From contig CANETR010000190.1 in assembly GCA_947441325.1 (NCBI GenBank), positions 1-5,338 on the forward strand: a stretch of 5,338 nucleotides of DNA, given 5' to 3'. Positions within the stretch are counted from its first letter, which is position 1; every line of letters starts with the position of its first letter. Origin of the DNA: Saprospiraceae bacterium. GTDB lineage: Bacteria > Bacteroidota > Bacteroidia > Chitinophagales > Saprospiraceae. The notes under the pieces are model-generated. The model made no database searches and had not been told where the DNA came from. It saw nothing but the letters and a program-made list of their open reading frames with translations. The position numbers and the translations under genes are program-made. Below are positions 1-5,338 of the stretch, piece by piece.

Positions 1-572
1 TCAGTTCTGATTATAAAATCTGAAGTGATAGTTGAGCCATTAACTAAAGTATTAACATATTGTTTAGCTTTCATATAAGCTACTTTATCTCTTTGTTCAT
101 TAGAAGAGTATTTTGAATTTTCAAGGGTTACTATTGATGTTATAAATTTATTACTTGGAGCAGAAATTATTTTTGCTCCATCGAGCATTTTTTTTCTTAG
201 TAAATTGATGATAAAACTGCTAAGTGTTTCACATGTAAATAAATATGTTGTGTAGTGTTGATTTGAGATTTCTTCAATCATTTCGTACTTAACGGAAGGT
301 TCGACTAATCCCTGTTCTGCCAAAACCTGGGCTTTTAAAAGTGCATTTGAAACTAAATCGCTTTTGATGTCAGAGCTTTCAATTCTTACAGCAACAACAT
401 AGTAATTGGTTTCTTCTCCCTCTAATGTTTTTACACCCTCAAAGGGGGATGCTTTATAAGCTCTTTTAATGAAATTAATAGCTGCATTCTTTTCATCACC
501 AAAAGATTGGCATTTTAATAAACTATATGTACCACAAACTAGCAGTAAAGAAAGACAAATAATTTTTTTCAT
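1..572 (-). CDS. Exported protein of unknown function, LPP20/FlgT-N-like segment (partial, C-terminus beyond window)
   Basis: This leftward frame opens with ATG at 572-570 and stays open for 190 codons to the window edge, so the C-terminus is missing. The N-terminus (MKKIICLSLLLVCGTYSLL) is a typical Sec signal peptide. A cysteine follows at residue 21, but the Lys before it makes a lipoprotein signal unlikely. The mature part is mixed alpha/beta. Residues about 55-82 read as a beta strand (YYVVAVRI) followed by a helix. Residues about 162-185 (DKVAYMKAKQYVNTLVNGS and on) resemble the 'AR..A...l.G..i.s' segment of LPP20 and FlgT N-terminal domains. That resemblance is by eye and weak, so I assign no function; the likely location is periplasm or outer membrane. 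No Shine-Dalgarno sequence precedes the ATG, which is normal in Bacteroidota. It has the same orientation as the exported-protein gene at 964-1932, but the 391-base gap makes a shared transcript uncertain. The reading frame is well supported; the family is not. Confidence 0.8.
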   Translation of the reverse strand, partial: MKKIICLSLLLVCGTYSLLKCQSFGDEKNAAINFIKRAYKASPFEGVKTLEGEETNYYVVAVRIESSDIKSDLVSNALLKAQVLAEQGLVEPSVKYEMIEEISNQHYTTYLFTCETLSSFIINLLRKKMLDGAKIISAPSNKFITSIVTLENSKYSSNEQRDKVAYMKAKQYVNTLVNGSTITSDFIIRT

Positions 573-963
573 GTTATGTCCAATTATTATTTATTAACAT
601 AAATCCCATCACCTTTTTACTAAGCACTTAACTTGTATTATTGTGTTTTTAATTGTATCACCTGTAAAAAAGTAATTTCCATTTTTTGAAATAATAATTA
701 TTATGGGTTTGGTTTAATATCTTTAGTTTCAAAATATATATTTGAAGTAATGTTAAACTTCGGATTGATTTTACAGATATCTATTCAATTAAAACTTTTT
801 ACATGGGCTATTTTCATCAATATTAGGATTTTAGACTCAGTAGGTATTTACATTTTCTGAACAATTCGATTTATATGATATTATTTCAAAAAAAATCTAA
901 AAATAGCCGAGATATTTAACCAAAACATCGTAAGAGCAAGAAAGGCAAATTTTTAAGTGTAGA
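573..963. other. Gene-free AT-rich intergenic region
   Basis: This stretch lies between two leftward genes: upstream of the exported protein at 1-572 and downstream of the one at 964-1932. All frames are broken by frequent stops, and no open frame of useful length starts here. I found no GC-rich hairpin followed by a T-run that would serve as a terminator for the upstream gene. I also found no TAnnTTTG -7 box in the minus orientation for the gene at 572. One arm of an imperfect inverted repeat lies at 890-910. The promoter of the left gene is probably here but cannot be pinned down. Confidence 0.6.
890..910 (+). repeat. Left arm of imperfect inverted repeat flanking 964-1932
   Basis: AAAAAATC (890-897) and TAGCCGA (904-910) are separated by 6 bases. 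The same two blocks occur inverted at 2160-2178, separated by 4 bases. The arms sit outside both ends of the exported-protein gene. One block is an A-run, so a chance match is quite possible. No target-site duplication was seen. Confidence 0.3.
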
Positions 964-1932
964 TCATTTTTCCCCCAAAACAAGTATTGCATCACCGAGG
1001 CCACGTGTCATTAGTTTAACTTCAAAATTAAAAGGAGTAGCTTTTAGGTATTTCTGTAAACCTTTACCAAACATGTAAGCGTCTAAAGAATTATTGTAAG
1101 CGTCGTAAATTGGAATTCTAACTTGTTCAAATAAAATTTTGTTTTCAGATACAGAAGACATATTAAACTTTCCTCTTACGGTGTTTTTTTGTAACCACTT
1201 GTAAATATGGCTAATTATATCTTCACCAGCTACTTCATTTTCAAGGTTTATATCCCAATTGTCCCATTTTTTTATTGTTAATGTTATTTCTCTACCGTTG
1301 TTAAACATATCATCAAAATGAGATTGTAATTGTGCTGTAAAAGGTTCAATGTTTGACAATACAGCATTCTGTAAAAGTACGGCTAATATATCATTTTTAT
1401 TTGGCAAACCACTCCCAGAAGATGATGCAATTAGTTTGCTGGTGTAGGGATCATATGCATCTAAGATAAATGTTACAACACGGCCATTTTCAGTTTTTGT
1501 TAGTTTCCACCAAATTTGAATGATGATATCGGCTTTGGATTTATTTTTTAATTTATCAAGAGGGCTTTCAGAAATATGTGAGCCACTTGAAGCGCTAACT
1601 GTCATGTTATCTTCAGCATTTCGGATTTCAATTGATTTCAATTCTTGTGCCGCATCTTTCAATGGAAAGCCTCTATCTATCATTAAAGAACCGATTTTAC
1701 TAATAACGAGCGCAAGCTCTGTATCCTCTTGGAAGGCCTGTTTATAGTTTGGTACTTTTTGCTTTAAACCTTGGTTATCAAATTCGGTCATAAAATATCT
1801 TTGTTCACACCAGTTATCACTGGGCAGAATCATTATGGTCGGCTTTTTAGCTTGTCCATATAGTGTATTTGTTACTATAAGTATTCCCAAAGTGATTATT
1901 TTAAGAGCTACTTTTTTTAAGTAAAAATCCAT
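964..1932 (-). CDS. Exported DUF6175-like protein of unknown function
   Basis: This complete 322-residue protein starts with ATG at 1932-1930. It has a Sec signal peptide: Lys6-Lys7, a hydrophobic core at about residues 8-24, and likely cleavage near residue 26-27 (TLYG|QAKKPT). The mature N-terminus has the pattern KPTIMILPSDNWCEQRYFM, then EFDNQG (50-55), VISKIGSLMIDRGFPLKD (76-93) and SESPLDKLKNKSKADIIIQI (121-140). From memory this matches the Bacteroidota family DUF6175, whose role is not known. Residues 133-175 (ADIIIQIWWKL, then LDAYDPYTSKLIASSSGSG) form a strand-rich unit like the 'ADyiv.g..' part of CsgG/LpoB-type periplasmic proteins. The last 80 residues end in a strand-helix-strand pattern (about 290-320) like small domains of secretion accessory proteins. 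Those structural comparisons are inference. No other ATG is suitable as a start, because the next Met (34) lies beyond the signal peptide. No ribosome site is evident. Two candidate promoters lie upstream. Confidence 0.85.
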   Translation of the reverse strand: MDFYLKKVALKIITLGILIVTNTLYGQAKKPTIMILPSDNWCEQRYFMTEFDNQGLKQKVPNYKQAFQEDTELALVISKIGSLMIDRGFPLKDAAQELKSIEIRNAEDNMTVSASSGSHISESPLDKLKNKSKADIIIQIWWKLTKTENGRVVTFILDAYDPYTSKLIASSSGSGLPNKNDILAVLLQNAVLSNIEPFTAQLQSHFDDMFNNGREITLTIKKWDNWDINLENEVAGEDIISHIYKWLQKNTVRGKFNMSSVSENKILFEQVRIPIYDAYNNSLDAYMFGKGLQKYLKATPFNFEVKLMTRGLGDAILVLGEK

Positions 1933-1981
1933 TGATTGTTTTGATTATTTTTTGGTCTTAGGAAGTTAGTTTTTAGATATC

Positions 1982-2014
1982 CAAAGGTTTTAACTAACAT
2001 AGAGTACTTTTCAA
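1982..2014 (-). promoter_or_regulatory. Candidate proximal promoter of the DUF6175-like gene
   Basis: On the minus strand, TTG (2014-2012) and AACCTTTG (1989-1982) are separated by 22 bases. They approximate the Bacteroidota -33 TTG and -7 TAnnTTTG boxes, with one mismatch in the -7 box and spacing slightly longer than usual. Transcription would start roughly 40-45 bases before the ATG at 1932, a plausible leader. This is a sequence match only. Confidence 0.35.
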
Positions 2015-2097
2015 TTATCCAGCAATTTTGTTTATTACATGGCTATATTTATATACTTATCAAAAAGTATGTGTCGCACAATTGGTTATACCTATTA

Positions 2098-2105
2098 CAA
2101 AGTTA
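2098..2105 (-). promoter_or_regulatory. Candidate distal -7 box of the DUF6175-like gene
   Basis: The minus strand reads TAACTTTG, a perfect TAnnTTTG match to the Bacteroidota -7 box. No clear TTG -33 element sits at the expected distance upstream. If used, it would give a leader of about 160 bases that contains a small AT-rich hairpin (arms 2053-2058 and 2065-2070). It competes with the proximal candidate; at most one need be real. Confidence 0.35.
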
Positions 2106-2159
2106 GATATAGTTTTTAATTTTGTACACCGAAATAGTTTAAATATTAAGATTTAGTTT

Positions 2160-2178
2160 TCGGCTAGTTCGATTTTTT
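2160..2178 (-). repeat. Right arm of imperfect inverted repeat flanking 964-1932
   Basis: TCGGCTA (2160-2166) and GATTTTTT (2171-2178) are the reverse complements of the blocks at 904-910 and 890-897. Together the arms span about 1.29 kb and enclose the exported-protein gene and its upstream region. No transposase lies inside. This arm is 25 bases from the stop of the regulator remnant. Confidence 0.3.
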
Positions 2179-2203
2179 ATAGAAAAACTGGTGCCAAAAA
2201 TAG

Positions 2204-2332
2204 TCATTTATTTTTCTCTTCCTTTTCAATCATCTTCAGGCCATAATTTCTGATAATGGCGATCAGTTCTATGATTTCCTTTCCTTCTTCGCTTAGGCAG
2301 ATATATTTTTTGGATGCCGGTTTTGCCAATTG
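2204..2332 (-). pseudogene. Remnant of a winged-helix regulator (HxlR/MarR-like C-terminus)
   Basis: The minus strand is open from just after a TAA (2335-2333) to TGA at 2206-2204, giving 42 codons without an ATG. The translation, QLAKPASKKYICLSEEGKEI followed by IELIAIIRNYGLKMIEKEEK, closely follows the end of HxlR-type winged-helix regulators: a wing strand, then 'Y.LtekGk.l..ii..i..wGl', then a charged tail. MarR-like proteins end similarly, so the exact family is uncertain. The expected first 60 or so residues with the DNA-recognition helix are missing. The bases up to the acyltransferase stop at 2460 show only short, interrupted frames. One of these, read in the acyltransferase frame after its stop, gives AFQQLKTNLTPLSLKHGKVD, which I do not recognise. 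The simplest reading is a truncated, decayed gene. A short gene using TTG at 2329-2327 as its start is possible but less likely. Confidence 0.45.
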
Positions 2333-2459
2333 TTACAACGTGGGCGGAAATGATAAATTCGAATTAATGGAAAAGTTTGCTTTTTTCTGGATCAACCTTG
2401 CCATGTTTCAGGGACAGGGGCGTGAGATTGGTTTTAAGTTGTTGAAAAGCTAGGTAGTA
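2333..2459. other. Decayed or non-coding DNA between the regulator remnant and the acyltransferase
   Basis: Together with the regulator remnant and the leader region down to 1933, this belongs to about 530 bases with no intact gene. A 65-codon rightward frame across 2256-2453 crosses it, but its product shows no recognisable domain and it lies antisense to the more convincing regulator remnant. No terminator hairpin for the acyltransferase gene was found. Confidence 0.4.
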
Positions 2460-3740
2460 TCACTTCACAATATCCATATCCTTAAATGGAGAGCGCGGTT
2501 GCCACTCTTCCTCAGGCGTGAGTTTTTCGAAAACAAATTTTAAGACGGAACCTGATAATCTGTTGCGGTGTCGCAGATAAATGCTGAGATCGCAGGGAAC
2601 TGCTCCTACAGAGCTTTTAATTTCGAGAGCGGTTCTGGCAAAATTTATGGACTGCATTCGGTGATAAATGGCCATATCGATAATGGAATAGAGAATATTG
2701 AGGTAAACCTGGTATTCTCTGTTTATTTCATGGTCCAAACCTAAAAAATGTGCTTCGAGTTCAGTGCCATTAAAGATACAGGTAAAAAAGGCAACGAGTT
2801 TACCTTCTAGAAAGAGTCCGATGAGCTGAAATTTATCTCCCAAATTTTTTTTCAAATTCAGAAAATACTGTGGATGAAGCGTAAAGGCATTGAAACCTAC
2901 ATTGCTGGCAATACCTTTGTATAGATTGTAAATCTCCTCGTTTAAGCTCTCTATTTCCGCTAAGTTCAGGGCTTTTTTTTGTAATTCTTCCCCTTTTTTC
3001 GAAGCGCGGCGGGCTCTGATCCTATATTTCGATTGCATTTCCTCTAAGTAATCATCGAAATTTTTCCAGCGCTCAGGCATACGCATATACATGGCCGGTT
3101 GTATCGTAAAAGCATGATAGGATGCTTTTTTTAGCACTGGGCCAATCGGAGCATTTTTTTCTTTGCAGGGATAGTCCTTAAACATTTGGATATGAAACTT
3201 TTTGGACTGTTCCTTTTCCAGTAAGCTTTGTGTGAGGACAACTGTTTGTTGAACTATTTCGGCAGCCATTTCCTCCTCAATTCCAGGCACAAAGGCATAG
3301 CCATGTTTGCCTGTGAGCAATAAATTCCCGCAGATGAGTACATTGAAAACCGCTTTTTTAACAAAAAAGGTTCTGATTTTTCCCGCGACTCTTTGCAGAA
3401 AAGTATTGGGCTTTTCGTTTTTATCTTTGTTAATGCTATCCACCATCCTAATCCAGTAGCTTTGCATATAAACCACAGCAACAGGTCTTTCGTTTTCAAA
3501 AATCAGGGCATAACGAAAACCCATATGATGGGCCGGATTTTCCTGCAGGCAACTGAGATAATCAGATTGAAGAAAAATATTGTCTTTTGGCGCTACACTG
3601 TCCCAAAGTGCTGAGATACTTTTAATATCGGAAACTATGCCCACAGTATAGCCCTTCTGTTGAAGTTCATAGCATTCGGGCAGCAAATTTGGTTTATTAA
3701 CCGGAATAAGTGCCTTATATTTTGATGTGGAGCAATTCAT
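2460..3740 (-). CDS. GNAT-superfamily acyltransferase, FemAB/BioF2-like
   Basis: This 426-residue cytoplasmic protein starts with ATG at 3740-3738 and has no signal peptide or membrane segment. It has the double-GNAT layout of FemAB-like and BioF2-like acyltransferases. The N-terminal half (about 40-200) carries FRYALIFENERPVAVVYMQS (75-94) and a strand-rich core. The C-terminal half begins with a basic SKYRIRARRASKKG segment (237-250), typical of FemAB-type proteins. It continues with FQLIGLFLEGKLVAFFTCIF (304-323), a GNAT beta-hairpin with the usual Gly turn, and ends in NFARTALEIKSSVGAVPCDL (366-385), a block I associate with Bacteroidota members of this group. The family transfers acyl or aminoacyl groups from CoA or tRNA carriers; the substrate here cannot be read from sequence. 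Databases often label such proteins simply 'GNAT family N-acetyltransferase'. It diverges from the sigma-factor operon with 232 bases between them, so shared control is possible but unproven. Confidence 0.85.
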   Translation of the reverse strand: MNCSTSKYKALIPVNKPNLLPECYELQQKGYTVGIVSDIKSISALWDSVAPKDNIFLQSDYLSCLQENPAHHMGFRYALIFENERPVAVVYMQSYWIRMVDSINKDKNEKPNTFLQRVAGKIRTFFVKKAVFNVLICGNLLLTGKHGYAFVPGIEEEMAAEIVQQTVVLTQSLLEKEQSKKFHIQMFKDYPCKEKNAPIGPVLKKASYHAFTIQPAMYMRMPERWKNFDDYLEEMQSKYRIRARRASKKGEELQKKALNLAEIESLNEEIYNLYKGIASNVGFNAFTLHPQYFLNLKKNLGDKFQLIGLFLEGKLVAFFTCIFNGTELEAHFLGLDHEINREYQVYLNILYSIIDMAIYHRMQSINFARTALEIKSSVGAVPCDLSIYLRHRNRLSGSVLKFVFEKLTPEEEWQPRSPFKDMDIVK

Positions 3741-3752
3741 GCAGCGTATTTA

Positions 3753-3760
3753 CAAAGTAA
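3753..3760 (-). promoter_or_regulatory. Weak candidate -7 box of the acyltransferase gene
   Basis: The minus strand reads TTACTTTG, one mismatch from TAnnTTTG. A TTG lies 24 bases upstream of it, which is too far for a standard -33 box. It is only 12 bases from the ATG, so the leader would be extremely short. If it is real, either the mRNA is nearly leaderless or the true promoter is elsewhere in the 232-base divergent gap. Confidence 0.2.
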
Positions 3761-3932
3761 AATTATAAAGGAAAATTGTTAAAACAAGCTATTCCTCTGC
3801 ATTTACTCTAAATTAACAGTTTTTTTATGTTGGCTGAATAGCCAATCTACATTCAAACGTATAAAAATGAATTTTGTTAAATTGTAAAATAATTTATATT
3901 TAGGATTAAACCTTTTCATTTTTCAGAAGTCA

Positions 3933-3940
3933 TAGGTTTG
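3933..3940 (+). promoter_or_regulatory. Candidate -7 box of the ECF sigma operon
   Basis: TAGGTTTG is a perfect TAnnTTTG match, 32 bases before the sigma-factor ATG, which allows a leader of about 25 bases. No TTG sits at the -33 distance; the sequence there is T-rich (around 3911-3918). A -7 box with a poor -33 box would fit a regulated promoter, possibly one recognised by the sigma factor itself, but this is inference. Confidence 0.5.
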
Positions 3941-3972
3941 TAAGACAGCAAAAGCAAAGCATTATAATTATC

Positions 3973-4527
3973 ATGTCAGAAGATACAGAACATAAAATCC
4001 TTTCACTCTTATCTACTTCAGATGCTTATGAAAGAGGATTTTCACTACTGGTAAAAACTTATCAGGAGCGGCTCTACTGGCATATTAGAGGTATGGTCGG
4101 TCAGCACGATGATGCCGATGAGGTGATGCAAAAAACCTTTATCAAAGTTTTTAAAGGAATTCAGGGTTTTCAGCGTAATTCTAAACTATACACCTGGCTC
4201 TATCGCATTGCAACAAATGAATCGCTTTCCTTTCTTGCCAAAAAACAGAAAAACCATCTGGAATCAATTGATTACATGGAAAATACTAGAGTACAAAGTC
4301 TAAGTGCCGATGCCTATGTTGATAACAGTGTGGCCGAGAAACTATTGGCTGAGGCAATTGCGCTCTTGCCCGATAAACAAAAACAGGTTTTTCTGCTACG
4401 CTACTACGATGAATTGAGCTATCAGGACATTTCCGAAATTTGCGGGACCTCGCTAGGCGCACTAAAAGCAAGTTATCATCATGCAGCACAAAAAATTGAA
4501 AATTATATTCTGAACAAGTCAAATTAA
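3973..4527 (+). CDS. ECF-type RNA polymerase sigma factor (sigma-70 family)
   Basis: The protein is 184 residues, the usual ECF length, with only regions 2 and 4. Region 2 (about 24-92) includes YQERLYWHIRGMVGQHDDAD, then DEVMQKTFIKVFKGIQGF (49-66), the core-binding and -10 recognition helices, and KLYTWLYRIATNESLSFL (71-88). Region 4 (about 122-180) has LPDKQKQVFLLRYYDELSYQ and DISEICGTSLGALKASYHHA, the helix-turn-helix that reads the -35 (here -33) element. It directs RNA polymerase to a small regulon and is normally held inactive by a membrane anti-sigma factor. The next gene begins 4 bases after its stop, so the two are surely co-transcribed and probably work as a pair. ATG 3973 is chosen because MSEDTEHKIL leads directly into region 2 at normal length; no strong Shine-Dalgarno sequence is visible. 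The regulon cannot be deduced from the window. Confidence 0.95.
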   Translation: MSEDTEHKILSLLSTSDAYERGFSLLVKTYQERLYWHIRGMVGQHDDADEVMQKTFIKVFKGIQGFQRNSKLYTWLYRIATNESLSFLAKKQKNHLESIDYMENTRVQSLSADAYVDNSVAEKLLAEAIALLPDKQKQVFLLRYYDELSYQDISEICGTSLGALKASYHHAAQKIENYILNKSN

Positions 4528-4531
4528 AGAT

Positions 4532-5155
4532 ATGGAAGAAGATAAAATACCGCCCCTTCTCTCGGGTTTGAAAAAAAACAGGGAAGCACAGCTTGGGGAA
4601 ACGCCGCCAGGATATTTCGATAATTTTGAATCGGAACTCAGAAAAAAAATTGCTGAGGCGCCCGAGGATAAAAAAATCAGGCCTATGAATCCGAGTTATG
4701 TGATGGCTATTGCCGCCTCTTTGCTCCTGCTTGTTATTGTCGGACTTTGGTTTTTCAGGGGAAATAATCCTTTGGATTATGACAGACTGATGGCTTTAAA
4801 CATTGATAAAAAATTGCAGGGATTAGAAACGCTTGAACTGAACGAGTACCTGCTTGCCGAAATTGATGCCATTGAAACCGAAGATTTGACCGAAGGAGTT
4901 GACCTGGAAAATATAGAATTTATTTCAAGCGAAAATAACTCGATTTTTCCCTCCGACTCTCTCCCTCCTCCAAAAAAGGAAGTTCAGTCAACTCAAGAGC
5001 CATCAAAAACAACAGCAGAAAACCCCGAAAAGGAAGAACTGCTCGATAAAATAGCCGATGATGCTAATTTGGAGGATCTCCTGCTGGAACTGGACGATGA
5101 AGATTTTAAAGCGTTGGAACAATCGCTGCTCAAAAGCAAAAAGAAACCGAACTAA
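4532..5155 (+). CDS. Single-pass membrane protein, probable anti-sigma factor
   Basis: The 207-residue protein has three parts. A cytoplasmic N-terminus of about 54 residues contains TPPGYFDNFESELRKKI (24-40), a 'PpgYFdnle..l..kI' motif common in proteins encoded next to Bacteroidota ECF sigma factors. One transmembrane helix spans about 55-75 (SYVMAIAASLLLLVIVGLWF). The periplasmic tail of about 130 residues is strongly acidic, with LNEYLLAEIDAIETEDLTEG (103-122), a Pro/Ser/Lys-rich linker (about 140-165), and NLEDLLLELDDEDFKALEQS (179-198). There is no His/Cys pattern, so it is not a zinc-binding anti-sigma (ZAS) protein. The gene starts 4 bases after the sigma-factor stop, which with the topology supports an anti-sigma role: binding the sigma factor inside and receiving a signal outside. 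Sigma binding itself is inferred from context. The next gene follows after 29 bases. Confidence 0.8.
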   Translation: MEEDKIPPLLSGLKKNREAQLGETPPGYFDNFESELRKKIAEAPEDKKIRPMNPSYVMAIAASLLLLVIVGLWFFRGNNPLDYDRLMALNIDKKLQGLETLELNEYLLAEIDAIETEDLTEGVDLENIEFISSENNSIFPSDSLPPPKKEVQSTQEPSKTTAENPEKEELLDKIADDANLEDLLLELDDEDFKALEQSLLKSKKKPN

Positions 5156-5184
5156 TTATTTAAAAAAATTTAAAACTTAATATT

Positions 5185-5338
5185 ATGAAAAACTTACTTC
5201 TTTTAATTTTAACCATTTGTACGCTGTCATCTGTTTATGCTCAAGGACCACGAAAAGCCGAAAGACAGGAACGCATCAAAGCACTTTGGACGGCTTATCT
5301 TACTCAGGAACTTGAACTTACGGCCGATGAATCGGCAA
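5185..5338 (+). CDS. Exported Spy/CpxP-like protein, ECF sigma-associated sensor (partial, C-terminus beyond window)
   Basis: ATG at 5185 opens a frame of 51 codons that is still open at the window edge. The start encodes a Sec signal peptide (MKNLLLLILTICTLSSVYAQ) with likely cleavage after VYA. The mature part begins GPRKAERQERIKALWTAYLT and continues QELELTADESA. The pattern 'RIkaL..ayLt.eL.LT.dEa' is the helical start of small Bacteroidota proteins related to Spy/CpxP periplasmic chaperones, often annotated 'sensor of ECF-type sigma factor'. The usual next residues (a 'kFWpvYney' stretch) would lie just beyond the edge. It follows the membrane protein by 29 AT-rich bases with no terminator, so it is probably the third gene of the operon. 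A likely role is sensing misfolded or stressed envelope conditions and acting on the membrane anti-sigma protein; that is inference. Confidence 0.8.
   Translation, partial: MKNLLLLILTICTLSSVYAQGPRKAERQERIKALWTAYLTQELELTADESA

Noticed and set aside
613..672. Inverted pair CTTTTTAC / GTAAAAAAG as a possible hairpin upstream of the left gene
   Set aside because: The arms are short, AT-rich and mismatched in length with a loop of more than 40 bases, so no stable structure is likely.
737..744. TATATTTG, a perfect -7 box on the plus strand
   Set aside because: No rightward gene follows and no -33 element is at a fitting distance; such matches are expected by chance in AT-rich DNA.
899..917. AAATA...TATTT hairpin as a terminator after the exported-protein gene
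   Set aside because: The stem has only five A-T pairs and no GC core, too weak for an intrinsic terminator.
1520..1747. Rightward 75-codon frame inside the exported-protein gene
   Set aside because: It lies wholly antisense to a well-supported gene with a signal peptide and family-like motifs; its Ser/Leu-rich product is typical of a shadow frame.
2256..2453. Rightward 65-codon open frame
   Set aside because: The product has no recognisable domain, it lies antisense to a frame that reads as a regulator C-terminus, and it has no promoter or ribosome site.
3254..3614. Short frames on both strands inside the acyltransferase gene (3254-3499 minus, 3393-3614 plus)
   Set aside because: They overlap the 426-residue gene in other frames, have no domain content and are explained as shadows.
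4286..4522. Leftward 78-codon frame over the sigma-factor gene
   Set aside because: It is antisense to region 4 of a clear ECF sigma factor and rich in Arg/His/Ser as shadow frames often are.

Overview
The window looks like a piece of a Bacteroidota chromosome (Flavobacteriia or a related class). The evidence is the gene content: an ECF sigma factor, a one-pass membrane anti-sigma-like protein and a Spy/CpxP-like periplasmic protein in a row. In addition, start codons lack clear Shine-Dalgarno sequences, intergenic DNA is AT-rich, and there are matches to the Bacteroidota -7 box TAnnTTTG. No RNA gene, CRISPR array or complete insertion sequence was seen.

Left part (1-2203), AT-rich and leftward. 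Two exported proteins of unknown function are encoded here. The first (1-572) runs off the left edge and has a segment resembling LPP20/FlgT-N-type envelope proteins. The second (964-1932) is a complete 322-residue protein with a signal peptide that I recognise as probably belonging to the uncharacterised Bacteroidota family DUF6175. They are separated by 391 bases without a gene. Candidate promoters for the second gene lie at 1982-2014 and 2098-2105. An imperfect inverted repeat (890-910 and 2160-2178) brackets this gene.

Middle (2204-2459). No intact gene is visible. The minus strand keeps a 42-codon open frame that reads like the C-terminal wing and helix of a winged-helix (HxlR/MarR-like) regulator, with no recognisable N-terminal part. 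It is best read as a gene remnant at the junction between the two halves.

Right part (2460-5338), somewhat richer in GC. A leftward 426-residue GNAT-superfamily acyltransferase (FemAB/BioF2-like) is divergent from a rightward operon. The operon holds an ECF sigma factor (3973-4527), a single-pass membrane protein with an acidic tail, probably its anti-sigma factor (4532-5155), and the start of a small exported Spy/CpxP-like protein (5185 to the edge). The layout suggests an envelope-stress circuit: the periplasmic protein and the membrane protein hold or release the sigma factor, which then redirects RNA polymerase. A good -7 box at 3933-3940 could drive this operon.
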